This document shows positions 29,456 through 38,075 of a DNA stretch of 64,000 nucleotides, in pieces. Origin of the DNA: Paracoccus aminovorans. Its GTDB lineage: Bacteria; Pseudomonadota; Alphaproteobacteria; Rhodobacterales; Rhodobacteraceae. A program made the translations under genes and the position numbers. How positions within the stretch are numbered: position 1 is the stretch's first letter; every line of letters begins with the position of its first letter. The stretch spans positions 2,929,001 through 2,993,000 of the forward strand of contig NZ_LN832559.1 in NCBI RefSeq assembly GCF_900005615.1, given 5' to 3'. The notes under the pieces are model-generated. The model worked only from the letters and a program-made list of their open reading frames with translations. It was not told where the DNA came from and did not search any database.

Positions 29456-29877
29456 GACTGGCGCAGCTTTTCGGCGTTCTCGGCCATGCGGGCCAGCGTG
29501 CGGCGGGTGGCGGCAAGATCGCCCTCGGGGATGCCCTCGGACAGCGCGGCATCGACCTCGGCGCGGAAGCCCAGCAGGGGCTCGATGCGGGCGGCGTCGG
29601 TCAGGTGGACGGCGTGCTTGCGCGCGTCGCCCGGCAGGGCGCGGCGCTCGGCCAGGCCCTGCTGTTCCAGCGCGTCGAGCAGGCGCTTCAGCGTGGGCGT
29701 CTCGATCCCCAGCGTGGCGGCCAGCTTGGCCTGGCTCGCGCCCTCGTCGCGGCCTATCGCGGTCAGCAGGCGGGCGCGGGCGAAGGTCAGGCCGTAACGC
29801 TCGACCCGCATCTCGAAGGCGGCGCGGATGCTGCGGGTCAGCGCGATGAGCGTGTCGAAGATCATGGTTTCGGGCAT
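29452..29877 (-). CDS. MarR-family transcriptional repressor
   Basis: A 141-residue winged-helix regulator. The recognition module is ASQAKLAATLGIETPTLKRL and the wing LAERRALPGDARKHAVHLTD, with the conserved D-x-R. A dimerising helix lies at each end. It leads the efflux operon and probably represses it until a ligand binds. The perfect palindrome at 29912-29927 in its promoter region is the likely operator. Neighbouring tamB ends 127 bases upstream on the same strand. Confidence 0.9.
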   Translation of the reverse strand: MPETMIFDTLIALTRSIRAAFEMRVERYGLTFARARLLTAIGRDEGASQAKLAATLGIETPTLKRLLDALEQQGLAERRALPGDARKHAVHLTDAARIEPLLGFRAEVDAALSEGIPEGDLAATRRTLARMAENAEKLRQS

Positions 29878-29911
29878 GGCAGAATCCGGCGCCGGGGGCG
29901 AGTCGCTTTCG

Positions 29912-29927
29912 TTAGTTAGCTAACTAA
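29912..29927. promoter_or_regulatory. Palindromic MarR operator
   Basis: TTAGTTAGCTAACTAA is a perfect 16-base inverted repeat, AT-rich in a GC-rich region, centred 43 bases before the marR start. Its size and place match MarR-family operators, so autoregulation of the marR-exporter-adaptor operon is inferred. Confidence 0.7.
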
Positions 29928-29946
29928 TGAAAACCGCCGCCAAGAT

Positions 29947-29982
29947 CAAGGCCCGCCTGCGGGTATCGCGGGCGGGGCCTTG
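29947..29982 (-). terminator. Hairpin downstream of tamB
   Basis: CAAGGCCCGCC (29947-29957) pairs with GGCGGGGCCTTG (29971-29982) with one bulged base. It lies just after the tamB stop and ahead of the marR promoter. The T-tract is poor. Confidence 0.5.
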
Positions 29983-30004
29983 GGCCGAACGGGCGCGGGG
30001 CGCG

Positions 30005-33000
30005 TCAGTAGTCGCGTTCGTAGAACAGGCCGATCGAGCTTTCGCCCTCGCTGTCCACCGAGCCGCGCGCGGTCAGCGCCTTGTTGATGTCGAGGTTCAG
30101 GTTCAGCTGGGTCTTGCCGTCGCCGCCGACCTGCACGTCGGTATAAAGGTTTTCCGACAGATACTTGCCGGCACGGACCGAGACATTGCCCTGGTCGTCG
30201 GTGGCAAGGTCCAGATCGTCCAGCCCGGTCGAGGCGCGCAGCCGGCCGATGATGCCCTCGCCGCCCTTGCCGGCCAGGGTCGCCACGGCGCTGGCAAGCT
30301 GGGCCGCCTGCAAGGCGCTGATATTGTCGAGGCCCCGGCCGAACAGCAGCTGCGACAGCACCTCTTCCTGCGGCATCTCGGGCGAGGATTCGAAGGTGAT
30401 CTCGGGGTCGTAGGCCTCGCCGTCGATGATGATGCGGGTGGTGATGTCGTCCTGCTGCGTCTCGGCCACCAGGCGGATCACCGGGATCAGGCTGCCCTGC
30501 AGCTCGATGATGCCCTCGGTCATGTCGAAGCGCTTGCCCAGCAGGTCGACGCGGCCGCGGATCAGTTCCAGCTTGCCGATGGGGATCGGCTGGCGGGCGT
30601 TGCCGGTCAGGCGGATCTCGCCGCCCAGCTCGGCATCGACGCCGCGGCCGCGCACGAAGACCTGGTCGGGGGCCGAGATCAGCAGGTCGAAGCGCGCCGG
30701 ATTGGCCGGCGGGATCGCCGGCGGCGAGGTCATGCCGGCGGCGGTGGCGTCGGGGCTGGGGAACTCCAGCAGCCCGGCCTTGGCCCGGGTCTGGCGCTGC
30801 GGCGGCCGTTCCGAGCGGTGGATGATGTCGGGGATCGCCCGCGCGCCGCCGAGACCCGTCGAGGGGATGCGCAGTTCCGTATGGCCGACGTCGATGCGGC
30901 CCGAGACCAGCGGCCCCTGCCCTACCGTGCCCGCGACGGTGATGGCGCCGTTGACCCGGGTTTCGTACAGGTTCGGGTCGCGCAGCACGACATTCGCCAG
31001 CCGCACGTCCAGGTTCATCTGCCGACTGCCGGTCAGGTTGACCGGGCCGGTGACCGAGATGGTGCCGCCGGCCTCGACCGCGCCGCGCACGTCCACGTCG
31101 ATGCGGCCGGCGTTGAAATCGGCATTGGCGTTCAGGCTGCCCACGGCCAGGCCGAAGCGCGGCTCGGCCAGCCGGCCACCCGTTAGCGCCACCCGGCCCG
31201 AAAGCGATTCCAGCGCCGGCTTGCCGTTCAGCCGCAAGTCGAAGCTCAGCGGCCCCTCGACCGAGCGGGTGCGCAGGAAGGGGTTGGCGGCCGCGGCGTT
31301 GCTGGTGCCCTCGACGCGAATGTCGGCGGTGGCGAAGCTGGTCGCGGCGGTGCCGGTGACGCGGGCCCGGGTATCGCCCGGTCCCGTCGCGATCAGGTTC
31401 ACGTCGTAGTTCCGGCCGGCGTTGCGGATGGTGCCCTTGACCGTCGCCGGCCCCGGGAAGCCCTGCACCAGCAAGCCAAGATCGGCGAGCCGGGCGTCGA
31501 GGTTCAGCCCCTCGGACGGGCTGCCGTCGCCGGTGACGGAAAGCTGCGGGTTCTGCGCCCGCAACCGGCTGACGGTCACGCTGCCGTCGGCGCGCTGGGT
31601 CGCGGCAAGCTCGATCTGGGTCCGGCCGGCCAGCACGGCATCGGCCTGAGCATTGCCGACGGCAAGGTTGCTGGCATTGCCGGTCGCGGTGATCGCGCGG
31701 GTGCCGTCCTGCTGGTCCTGCACCCGGCCCTGGGCCTGCACCGCGCCCCGGAAGCCACGGCCGAGGAAGCGCAGGTCGTCGGCGCGCAGGTTGGCGGTCA
31801 GGTCGGTGGCGCCCTTGCCGAGCTTGCCGGCGGCGTCCACGTTCAGGCGCGGGTTCTGCACCGTCGCGGTGTCGATGGTGAAGACGCCGCCGCGCTCGGT
31901 CCCCTGCACGGCAAGCCGGGTCTGGCCGGCCAGCGCGCCGTCGACCTGCGCCTGGCCGAAGGACAGGTCGGTGCCGGTGCCGGTCACGTCCAGCCGCCGC
32001 GCGCCGTCACCCGCGTCCTTGAAGCTGCCCTGCGCATCCAGCGACCCGCGCCAGCCGCGGCCGAAGCTGGCCAGCGACTTGATGTTGACCGCGCCGGTCA
32101 TGTCGGTCGCCTTGCCGATGGTGCCCTGCGCGGTGGCCTGCATCTGCTGGTTCTGCAGGTTGAAGCTGTCGATGGTGAATTCGCCGCCCTGCTCGCGCGC
32201 GGAGAGTTTCAGGTCGGTGACGCCGGTCAGCGCCCCGTCAACGTCCTGCTGGCCGAAGCGCAGGTCGGTGCCGCGCCCGCTCAGCTCCAGCCGGCGGGCA
32301 TTGCCCTGCTTGGACGCGGTGCCTTGCAGCACCACCCCGCCCGAGAAGCCGCGGCCCAGCACCGCAAGGTCGGGCATGGCGACGGAAAGCTCGCCGTCCA
32401 GCGCCTGCATCGAGAAGCTGCCCTTGCCCTGGGCGTCGAGCTGCGGGTTCTGCAGGCTGAACTGCTGCAGCTGATAGGCGCCGGCGCTTTCCAGCAGCTC
32501 GACCACCAGGTCGGTCTCGCCCTTGAAGGCGCCGTCGATCTCGGGCCGGCCCAGGGTCAGGTCCTGCGCCTTGCCCTGCAGCGCCAGCTTGCGGCCGCCC
32601 TGCGGGCCGGTCAGATGCGCCTGGGTCCGCACCGCCCCCGCATAGCGCGGGTCGGCGACCGACAGATCGGGCATCGAGATCGTCGCCGTCACGTCGCTGG
32701 CATTGCTGTTCAGGTAACCCTGCGCCTCGGCCGTGAGGTTCTGGGCATTGACGGTCAGGTTGCGCAGCTGGATGCCGGTGCCGTCGCGCTTGGCCGACAG
32801 GTCGATGGTCGATTCGCCGGCCAGCATGCGGTCGGCCTGATCCTGGCCGATGCGGATATCATGGCCCTTGACCTGGGTATCCAGGTCGAAACCCTTGCCC
32901 AGCAGGACATAGCGGCCCTTGATCGCCGCCTCGGCCCGTCCGCCCAAGGCTCGCCCGGCCAGGCGCGAGAAATGCGACAGGTCGTCGTGCGTTGCGGTGA

Positions 33001-34507
33001 TGTCACCCGAAACGGCAAGGCCGCTTTTCAGGCCCGAGACCTCGGCCTCGCCCTGGAAGCCGTAGCCCTTGCCGTTGATGTTCATGCCCCAGAACTTCAG
33101 CGCATTGCCGGGGGTGAAGGCGAAGTTCAGGCCGCCGTTCAGCGTGTCGCCCAGGGCCTCGGCCAGGCCGGGGTCGGTGGGCTTGACCTCGTCCATGCCG
33201 AAGGCGACCCAGCCGCGCACCTCGGACAGCGCCTGGACGTCGGTCAGCAGCACCCGGCCGCGACCGTCGAGCCGCAGCTCGGACAGCGACAGGTCGGGCC
33301 GCGTCATGTCGCCGACGCGGCCGTTCAAGACCCAGCCCGCGCCCTGCGCGGCGTCGTAGTCCAGCCGCAGATTGCCCGAGGTCACGGTCATCGGCTTGTC
33401 GCCGAAGGGCACCGCGACCGGCAGTTGCGTGGCGCCGGCGTCCTGGCCCAGAAGCAGCGTCAGATGCGCGCTTTCCGGCGCGCCCTGGGCGGTGGTGGCG
33501 ACCGAGCCCGCCAGGTCCAGCGCCCCGGTGGTGACCTTGAGTTCCGGCACCAAGAGCCGGCCGTCGGCGCCGCGCCAGCCCTCGGCGCGGATCTGCGAGG
33601 TGCCCTCGAAGAACTGCTGGTTCTCGGGCGAGGTCAAGGTCGCGATGTCGCCGTCGAGCTGGGCCAGGAAGGCCGTGCCCGGGGCGCCGTCGCGCGGTTC
33701 GGCCCGCACGGAAACGCTGCCCTGCACGCGTGGCTCGCCGTCGGTCATCAGCGCGATCTTGGCGGTGTAATCCGACAGCGGCCCGGTGCCCGAGATCTCG
33801 GCCTGCACGGCCGGGCGGCCGTTCATCTTGACGATATTGGTGAAAAGGCCGTCCTTCGCCTCGTCCAGCTTCAGGTCCAGCGCCAGCACCCGGGTCTCGT
33901 TGGAAAAGCCCGCGTCCAGCAGGAACTGGCCGCGCGGACCGTCGACGCGGTCGATGGTCAGCTTGGTGGCGCCTTCGCCGTTTGCGAGGTTCATCGAGCC
34001 GTCGATGGCGATCACCGCCTCTTGGCCGATGATCGGCTGGCCCAGCTCGACCCGGCCGACCTGGATCTTGTCGATGTTCACGCTGACCGGCAGCTGCGGC
34101 AGCGAAAACTCGCGCGCCTCGGGCTGCGGCGCGCTGTCGCCGCCGCCGGGCAGACGCGGCAGGATGATGCGTTCGGCGGACAGCTCGTCGATCTGGATGC
34201 GGCGCGACAGCAGAGCCGAGCGGCTCCAACTCATGGCGCCGTTTTCCAGCGTGATCCAGACGCCGTCGTCGTCGGCGATGGTCATGCGGTCGAAGGTCGC
34301 GCGGGACGACAGCGCACCGCGGAAGCCGTCGATCTGCACCTCGCGGCCGGCGCCGGACAGCTTTTCCTGCAGGAAGCGGGTGATGAAGCCCTTGTCGTCC
34401 TCGACCTGCTGCGAGATCTCGGCGGCGCTGTCCTGCGCGGCGGCGACCAAAGGCGCGGCCAGCACGAGGCAAAGGGCGAAGAGGAAACGGTAAGCCAGAT
34501 CGCGCAT
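30005..34507 (-). CDS. tamB: Translocation and assembly module protein TamB
   Basis: A 1,500-residue AsmA-like bridge protein that spans the periplasm and, with TamA, moves phospholipids and helps outer-membrane assembly. It has an N-terminal signal/anchor (FLFALCLVLAAPLVAAA). Long beta-strand-rich repeats follow, and the DUF490 C-terminal domain contains LELIRGRVDLLGKRFDMTEG and EMPQEEVLSQLLFGRG. It ends in GLFYERDY. Residues 550-1042 contain five ~99-residue repeats, noted separately. ATG at 34507 shares one base with the tamA stop (TGATG); an upstream frame would lie within tamA. E. coli TamB is about 1,260 residues. Confidence 0.93.
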   Translation of the reverse strand: MRDLAYRFLFALCLVLAAPLVAAAQDSAAEISQQVEDDKGFITRFLQEKLSGAGREVQIDGFRGALSSRATFDRMTIADDDGVWITLENGAMSWSRSALLSRRIQIDELSAERIILPRLPGGGDSAPQPEAREFSLPQLPVSVNIDKIQVGRVELGQPIIGQEAVIAIDGSMNLANGEGATKLTIDRVDGPRGQFLLDAGFSNETRVLALDLKLDEAKDGLFTNIVKMNGRPAVQAEISGTGPLSDYTAKIALMTDGEPRVQGSVSVRAEPRDGAPGTAFLAQLDGDIATLTSPENQQFFEGTSQIRAEGWRGADGRLLVPELKVTTGALDLAGSVATTAQGAPESAHLTLLLGQDAGATQLPVAVPFGDKPMTVTSGNLRLDYDAAQGAGWVLNGRVGDMTRPDLSLSELRLDGRGRVLLTDVQALSEVRGWVAFGMDEVKPTDPGLAEALGDTLNGGLNFAFTPGNALKFWGMNINGKGYGFQGEAEVSGLKSGLAVSGDITATHDDLSHFSRLAGRALGGRAEAAIKGRYVLLGKGFDLDTQVKGHDIRIGQDQADRMLAGESTIDLSAKRDGTGIQLRNLTVNAQNLTAEAQGYLNSNASDVTATISMPDLSVADPRYAGAVRTQAHLTGPQGGRKLALQGKAQDLTLGRPEIDGAFKGETDLVVELLESAGAYQLQQFSLQNPQLDAQGKGSFSMQALDGELSVAMPDLAVLGRGFSGGVVLQGTASKQGNARRLELSGRGTDLRFGQQDVDGALTGVTDLKLSAREQGGEFTIDSFNLQNQQMQATAQGTIGKATDMTGAVNIKSLASFGRGWRGSLDAQGSFKDAGDGARRLDVTGTGTDLSFGQAQVDGALAGQTRLAVQGTERGGVFTIDTATVQNPRLNVDAAGKLGKGATDLTANLRADDLRFLGRGFRGAVQAQGRVQDQQDGTRAITATGNASNLAVGNAQADAVLAGRTQIELAATQRADGSVTVSRLRAQNPQLSVTGDGSPSEGLNLDARLADLGLLVQGFPGPATVKGTIRNAGRNYDVNLIATGPGDTRARVTGTAATSFATADIRVEGTSNAAAANPFLRTRSVEGPLSFDLRLNGKPALESLSGRVALTGGRLAEPRFGLAVGSLNANADFNAGRIDVDVRGAVEAGGTISVTGPVNLTGSRQMNLDVRLANVVLRDPNLYETRVNGAITVAGTVGQGPLVSGRIDVGHTELRIPSTGLGGARAIPDIIHRSERPPQRQTRAKAGLLEFPSPDATAAGMTSPPAIPPANPARFDLLISAPDQVFVRGRGVDAELGGEIRLTGNARQPIPIGKLELIRGRVDLLGKRFDMTEGIIELQGSLIPVIRLVAETQQDDITTRIIIDGEAYDPEITFESSPEMPQEEVLSQLLFGRGLDNISALQAAQLASAVATLAGKGGEGIIGRLRASTGLDDLDLATDDQGNVSVRAGKYLSENLYTDVQVGGDGKTQLNLNLDINKALTARGSVDSEGESSIGLFYERDY
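31382..32860 (-). repeat. Five ~99-residue tandem repeats within TamB
   Basis: Repeats start at residues 550 (DIRIG), 649 (DLTLG), 748 (DLRFG), 847 (DLSFG) and 947 (NLAVG), spaced 98-100 residues. Shared landmarks: D-x-x-L-x-G-x-T near position 10, N-P-x-L near 39, G-R-G-F/W near 70, and R-x-L-x-x-x-G near 89. Repeats 3 and 4 are the closest; the fifth is the most diverged. Confidence 0.75.
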
Positions 34508-36402
34508 CAGAATGCCTGCCCCAGACCGATATAGACCTGCACCCCGCCGTCGTCGCCATCGCCGCCGCCGACCGGCGTTGCAACGTCGAAGCGCAGCGGG
34601 CCGATCGGGGTCTTGTAGCGGATGCCGGCACCGGCGCCGGCCTGCCAGCCGCTGGCACCGGACCAAGCGCTGTCCTCCCACACCCGGCCGGCGTCGGCAA
34701 AGATGGCGAGGCCGATCTTTTCGCGGACCTGGATGCGGGTTTCGGCGGTCAGGGTGACGATGGACATGCCGCCGGTCTTGACCGGGCCCTCGGGGCCCTG
34801 GATCACCTCGACGCCCAGCGATTCATAGGAATGGCCGCGCACGGTGCCGCCGCCGCCCGACCAGAACAGATAGTCGCGCGGGGTTTCCTGAATGTCTGGG
34901 CCGGCGACGGTGCCCAGCCGCGCCCGGCCGGCCAGCGTGAACTTGTCGTCCTTGCCGAAGCTGTAATAGGCCCGGCCCTCGGCGGTGATCTGCGCGCCCG
35001 AGCCGGTCTCGTCCTGCAGTCCGACGAAGGGGATCACCCCGCCCGACAGCCAATAGCCGTGCTTGGCATCGTTCTTGTCGTCGCGCTTGTCCCAGGTGAC
35101 CGAGGCCGGCAGCGCGAACAGCCGGAAGTCGGTCTGGCCCGAATCGTCGTCCACCCGCAGCGCGCGATATTGCAGCGCCACGTCGGCGGTCAGCTGGTCG
35201 CTGGGCAGCCAGGTGAAGCCCAGGCCGAAGGTGCCGGACTTGAGGTCGTAATCCTCTTCCTGCTGGCTGACGACCTGGGCCAGCACATAGCCGGTGGTGT
35301 CGGCGGTGATCGTCGCCGGCCGGTCGATGCGGACGCCCAGGTTATAGTCGCGGCCGGTGTCGCCGCCGATGTCGGAAACGCCGGCATCGACGCGCAGCCG
35401 CTCGCCGCCGCGGAACAGGTTGCGGTTGATCCAATAGGCGGTCAGCGCCAGCCCGTCAGTGTTGGAATATTCAAAGCCGGCGCCCAGGCGGCGCAGCTTC
35501 TGCTCCACCACCAGCAGGTCCACGTCCAGCGTATTGCCGGGGCCGATATAATCGGCCTCGGTCAGGGTGATGGCCGAGAACACGCCCGAGCGGCGCAGGC
35601 GCTTCCTGACATCCTCGAGCTTTTCTGGGTCGAATTTCTCGCCCTCGGGAAAGCCGGCGATCTTGCGCAGCCGGCGCGGGTCCATGCGCTTTTCGCCGCG
35701 GATGGTCAGCTGGCCGAAGCGCAGTTCCGGGCCGGGGGCCAGCAGGATCTGGCTGTCGATCTTGTTGGTGGCGTGGTCGGCGACGATCTCGGTCTTGGCC
35801 ACGTCCGCCTTGGCATGGCCCACGTTGCGCCAGCCCGAGACTGCGGCGGTGGCGGCCGATTTCATGTCGCCGGTGCGGGCGATGGCGCCGGTGCGATAGT
35901 CCTTGGGCAGCACGGTGCCCGGCGCCACCGGCGCGATCTCGGCCCGGCTGTAGCGGAAGCGCGGCCCCGGCTGGACATGGACCACGACCTTGTGCACCAC
36001 GGCGGGCGCGTCGAGCGGGGCGATGGCCGCGGCCTCGGTCCCGTCCAGCGAAATGTCGATCAGCCCGGAATAATAGCCGTTGTCGTAGAGCACCCCCAGG
36101 ATGCGGGCATAATCGCCGCGCGCGGCGGCCAGGATGTCCTGGCCGGTCACCCGCCCCTCGTCCTGGGCCGAGACCAGCAGCGAGGTCGAACGAATCTGCG
36201 GCAGCAGGTCGTCATCGCCGCCCGAGACGTTGAAATCCAGGTCCACGGGCGAGGAATCATTGCCCTTCTTGCCGCCGAACAGGCCCGAAAACGGCGAGGA
36301 GGACGAGGATGAGGACGACCCCGAGGACTGCGCCCACACCATGCCCGCGCCCGTGCCAAGCACGATTGCGGCGGATACGCCTGCCGTAATCCAGCTTCTC
36401 AT
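34507..36402 (-). CDS. tamA: Outer-membrane assembly factor TamA (BamA family)
   Basis: A 631-residue Omp85 protein. It has a signal peptide cut near AGMVWAQ, then an unusual serine run (eight consecutive Ser within residues 26-36) and a charged linker. POTRA domains follow (VHKVVVHVQPGPRFRYSRAE; LRFGQLTIRGEKRMDPRRLR with LRRSGVFSAITL). The barrel begins near residue 290. SGGGGTVRGHSYESLGVEV holds the family's VRGY-like lid-lock motif, and the C-terminal Phe is the beta-signal residue. It works with TamB, coded by the next gene. The intergenic 91 bases to glk are otherwise unremarkable. Confidence 0.93.
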   Translation of the reverse strand: MRSWITAGVSAAIVLGTGAGMVWAQSSGSSSSSSSSPFSGLFGGKKGNDSSPVDLDFNVSGGDDDLLPQIRSTSLLVSAQDEGRVTGQDILAAARGDYARILGVLYDNGYYSGLIDISLDGTEAAAIAPLDAPAVVHKVVVHVQPGPRFRYSRAEIAPVAPGTVLPKDYRTGAIARTGDMKSAATAAVSGWRNVGHAKADVAKTEIVADHATNKIDSQILLAPGPELRFGQLTIRGEKRMDPRRLRKIAGFPEGEKFDPEKLEDVRKRLRRSGVFSAITLTEADYIGPGNTLDVDLLVVEQKLRRLGAGFEYSNTDGLALTAYWINRNLFRGGERLRVDAGVSDIGGDTGRDYNLGVRIDRPATITADTTGYVLAQVVSQQEEDYDLKSGTFGLGFTWLPSDQLTADVALQYRALRVDDDSGQTDFRLFALPASVTWDKRDDKNDAKHGYWLSGGVIPFVGLQDETGSGAQITAEGRAYYSFGKDDKFTLAGRARLGTVAGPDIQETPRDYLFWSGGGGTVRGHSYESLGVEVIQGPEGPVKTGGMSIVTLTAETRIQVREKIGLAIFADAGRVWEDSAWSGASGWQAGAGAGIRYKTPIGPLRFDVATPVGGGDGDDGGVQVYIGLGQAF

Positions 36403-36493
36403 TGCCTGTCTGCCCTGCTTTTTGCCGGTTTTGCGGCAGCATCGCAGGGAAGGTTAACAAAATCCAGCGCAGCGGGCCGATTTTAGCCAGATT

Positions 36494-37417
36494 TCACCGG
36501 ATAGCGGCAAGACAGCCATGCAATGCGGCCAAGTCGTCGCGGATCACGCCCACCGGCACCGCCTGCGGAATCCGCGCCATCAGCGGGTCCGACAGAAAGG
36601 CCTGCTCGAAGAGTCCGAACCGGTCGATGCAGGTCAGCGCCACACTGCCGAACAGGAACATTCCGTCCATAGGCATGAATCGCAAGGCAAGTTCGCGGCA
36701 GAGCAGGCCGAACAGCCGGGCGTAAAGCGCCAGCGTTTCTTCGGCCGCCGCATCGCCCTGGGCGGCGGCGGCGGTCACCGCCTCGGCCCGGGCCGGCAGC
36801 GTATCGGTGCGCAGCGCGTGCAGACGCGCCAGCCCGCGCCCGGCGAAAAGCTCTTCGACCGAATCGATCTGCGCGGCCTTGTCGCCCAGCGCCTCGGCCA
36901 GCGGCGCGGCGACCGAGACCGGCAGCCGGGTATGGCCTTCCTCGGCCTCCAGGCAGGCGATGCCGCCGCCCTCCAGCACCTTGACCGCGCAGACGTTGAA
37001 GCCGGTCCCGGCATTCACCACCAGCCGCTGGCCGTTCGGCCGCGCCGCGCCGGAGGGGCCGCGCAGGAAACCCGCCGCCTCGCCCTTCAGCGCCGGCGTG
37101 GCGTAGCCCAGCGCGGTCAGGTCGTTGATCAGCCGGGCGCGCGGGGCGCCGGTCAGCGCGCGCAGCCGGGCGGTCGAGAAATCCCAGTCGCGGTTGGTCA
37201 GCCGCGCCTCGTCGCCCCAGACCGGGCCGGCGACATCGACGCAGACGGCCTCGATCCGCGGGCTGCCCTGCTGCGCCAGATAGGCGGTCACCACCGCGTC
37301 GAACGTGGCATGGTCGTCGCCGCGGAAACGGGTGATCGAGCCCATGTCCAGCGCGCCCTCGCGCGCCAGCGCCAGCCGCGCATTGGTGCCGCCCACATCC
37401 GCCAGCAAGATCGCCAT
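36494..37417 (-). CDS. glk: Glucokinase
   Basis: A 307-residue ATP-dependent glucose kinase of the bacterial Glk family. The phosphate motif is LLADVGGTNARLAL at residues 4-17, the sugar site INDLTALGYATP (about 101-112), and NAGTGFNVCAV the adenosine/phosphate region. The C-terminal GMFLFGSVAL lies in the last lobe. It converts glucose to glucose-6-phosphate. The ATG at 37417 is preceded by GGAGGAG, so the longer frame upstream is not used. It is divergent from the small secreted-protein gene at 37564. Confidence 0.92.
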   Translation of the reverse strand: MAILLADVGGTNARLALAREGALDMGSITRFRGDDHATFDAVVTAYLAQQGSPRIEAVCVDVAGPVWGDEARLTNRDWDFSTARLRALTGAPRARLINDLTALGYATPALKGEAAGFLRGPSGAARPNGQRLVVNAGTGFNVCAVKVLEGGGIACLEAEEGHTRLPVSVAAPLAEALGDKAAQIDSVEELFAGRGLARLHALRTDTLPARAEAVTAAAAQGDAAAEETLALYARLFGLLCRELALRFMPMDGMFLFGSVALTCIDRFGLFEQAFLSDPLMARIPQAVPVGVIRDDLAALHGCLAAIR

Positions 37418-37563
37418 TCCGTCGCTCCTCCGCAGCCGTCCCTCGGGCGGTTCTAGGGCATTCCCGGGGTCCCGGCCAGCGCCCGGCACGGAACCTTTCG
37501 GGAACCCCGGCCCCGCGGGCGCGTTTTTCCGGCGAACCCGCTGCCAAGCGAAAGGTTGACGAG

Positions 37564-37998
37564 ATGACGAAGACGCTGTTGCCCCGCCTTGTTCCCGCCG
37601 TTCTGGCCCTGGCGCTGGCCGCCCCGGCGCTGGCCGCGACCCAGAGCCGCGAAGAGAACCTGGCCAATCCGCGCGGCTGGTCCGCCGTCGCCGGAATGGA
37701 CCCGCGCGAGGTGCGCGAGATGGCCCGCACCCTACCCCTTTCCGCGAATGCCGGCGGCGACCAGCCTTGGTGCGACCGCAAGGCCGAGATCGAATCCACC
37801 CTGCGCCACGACTTCGACGAGCAGAAGGTCGCGACCGGCGAAGAGGGCACCGCGCTGTGGGGCTCGGCCCTGATGGGCACATGGACCATGGTCCTGGAGC
37901 GGCCGGACGCGACCAGCTGCGTCATCGCCTCGGGGATCGGCTTCAGCGAGGGCGCCAATCCGCGGGTGTTCTTCACCCGCGCCGGCCTGAACGGCTGA
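37564..37998 (+). CDS. Small secreted hypothetical protein
   Basis: A 144-residue protein with an N-terminal signal peptide ([20 protein letters not shown], probable cut before ATQSRE). The mature ~120 residues have two cysteines (in PWCDRKAEI and ATSCVIASG), which could form a disulfide in the periplasm. Two Trp-rich strands are seen ([20 protein letters not shown]). I recognise no family. The SD is the GAAAGG about 13 bases upstream. It lies alone between divergent glk and ahcY, 77 bases before ahcY. Confidence 0.7.
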   Translation: MTKTLLPRLVPAVLALALAAPALAATQSREENLANPRGWSAVAGMDPREVREMARTLPLSANAGGDQPWCDRKAEIESTLRHDFDEQKVATGEEGTALWGSALMGTWTMVLERPDATSCVIASGIGFSEGANPRVFFTRAGLNG

Positions 37999-38075
37999 AG
38001 CGCCCGGCAGCTTGGGTTTGCGCCGGTAGGTCGGGAATGGTAAGCCCGCGCCGACCCCATCTGCGCGAGAACCCC

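Noticed and set aside
37999..38075. SAH riboswitch before ahcY
   Set aside because: The 77-base leader has a GGTCGG/CCGACC stem, but I could not match the conserved SAH riboswitch core.
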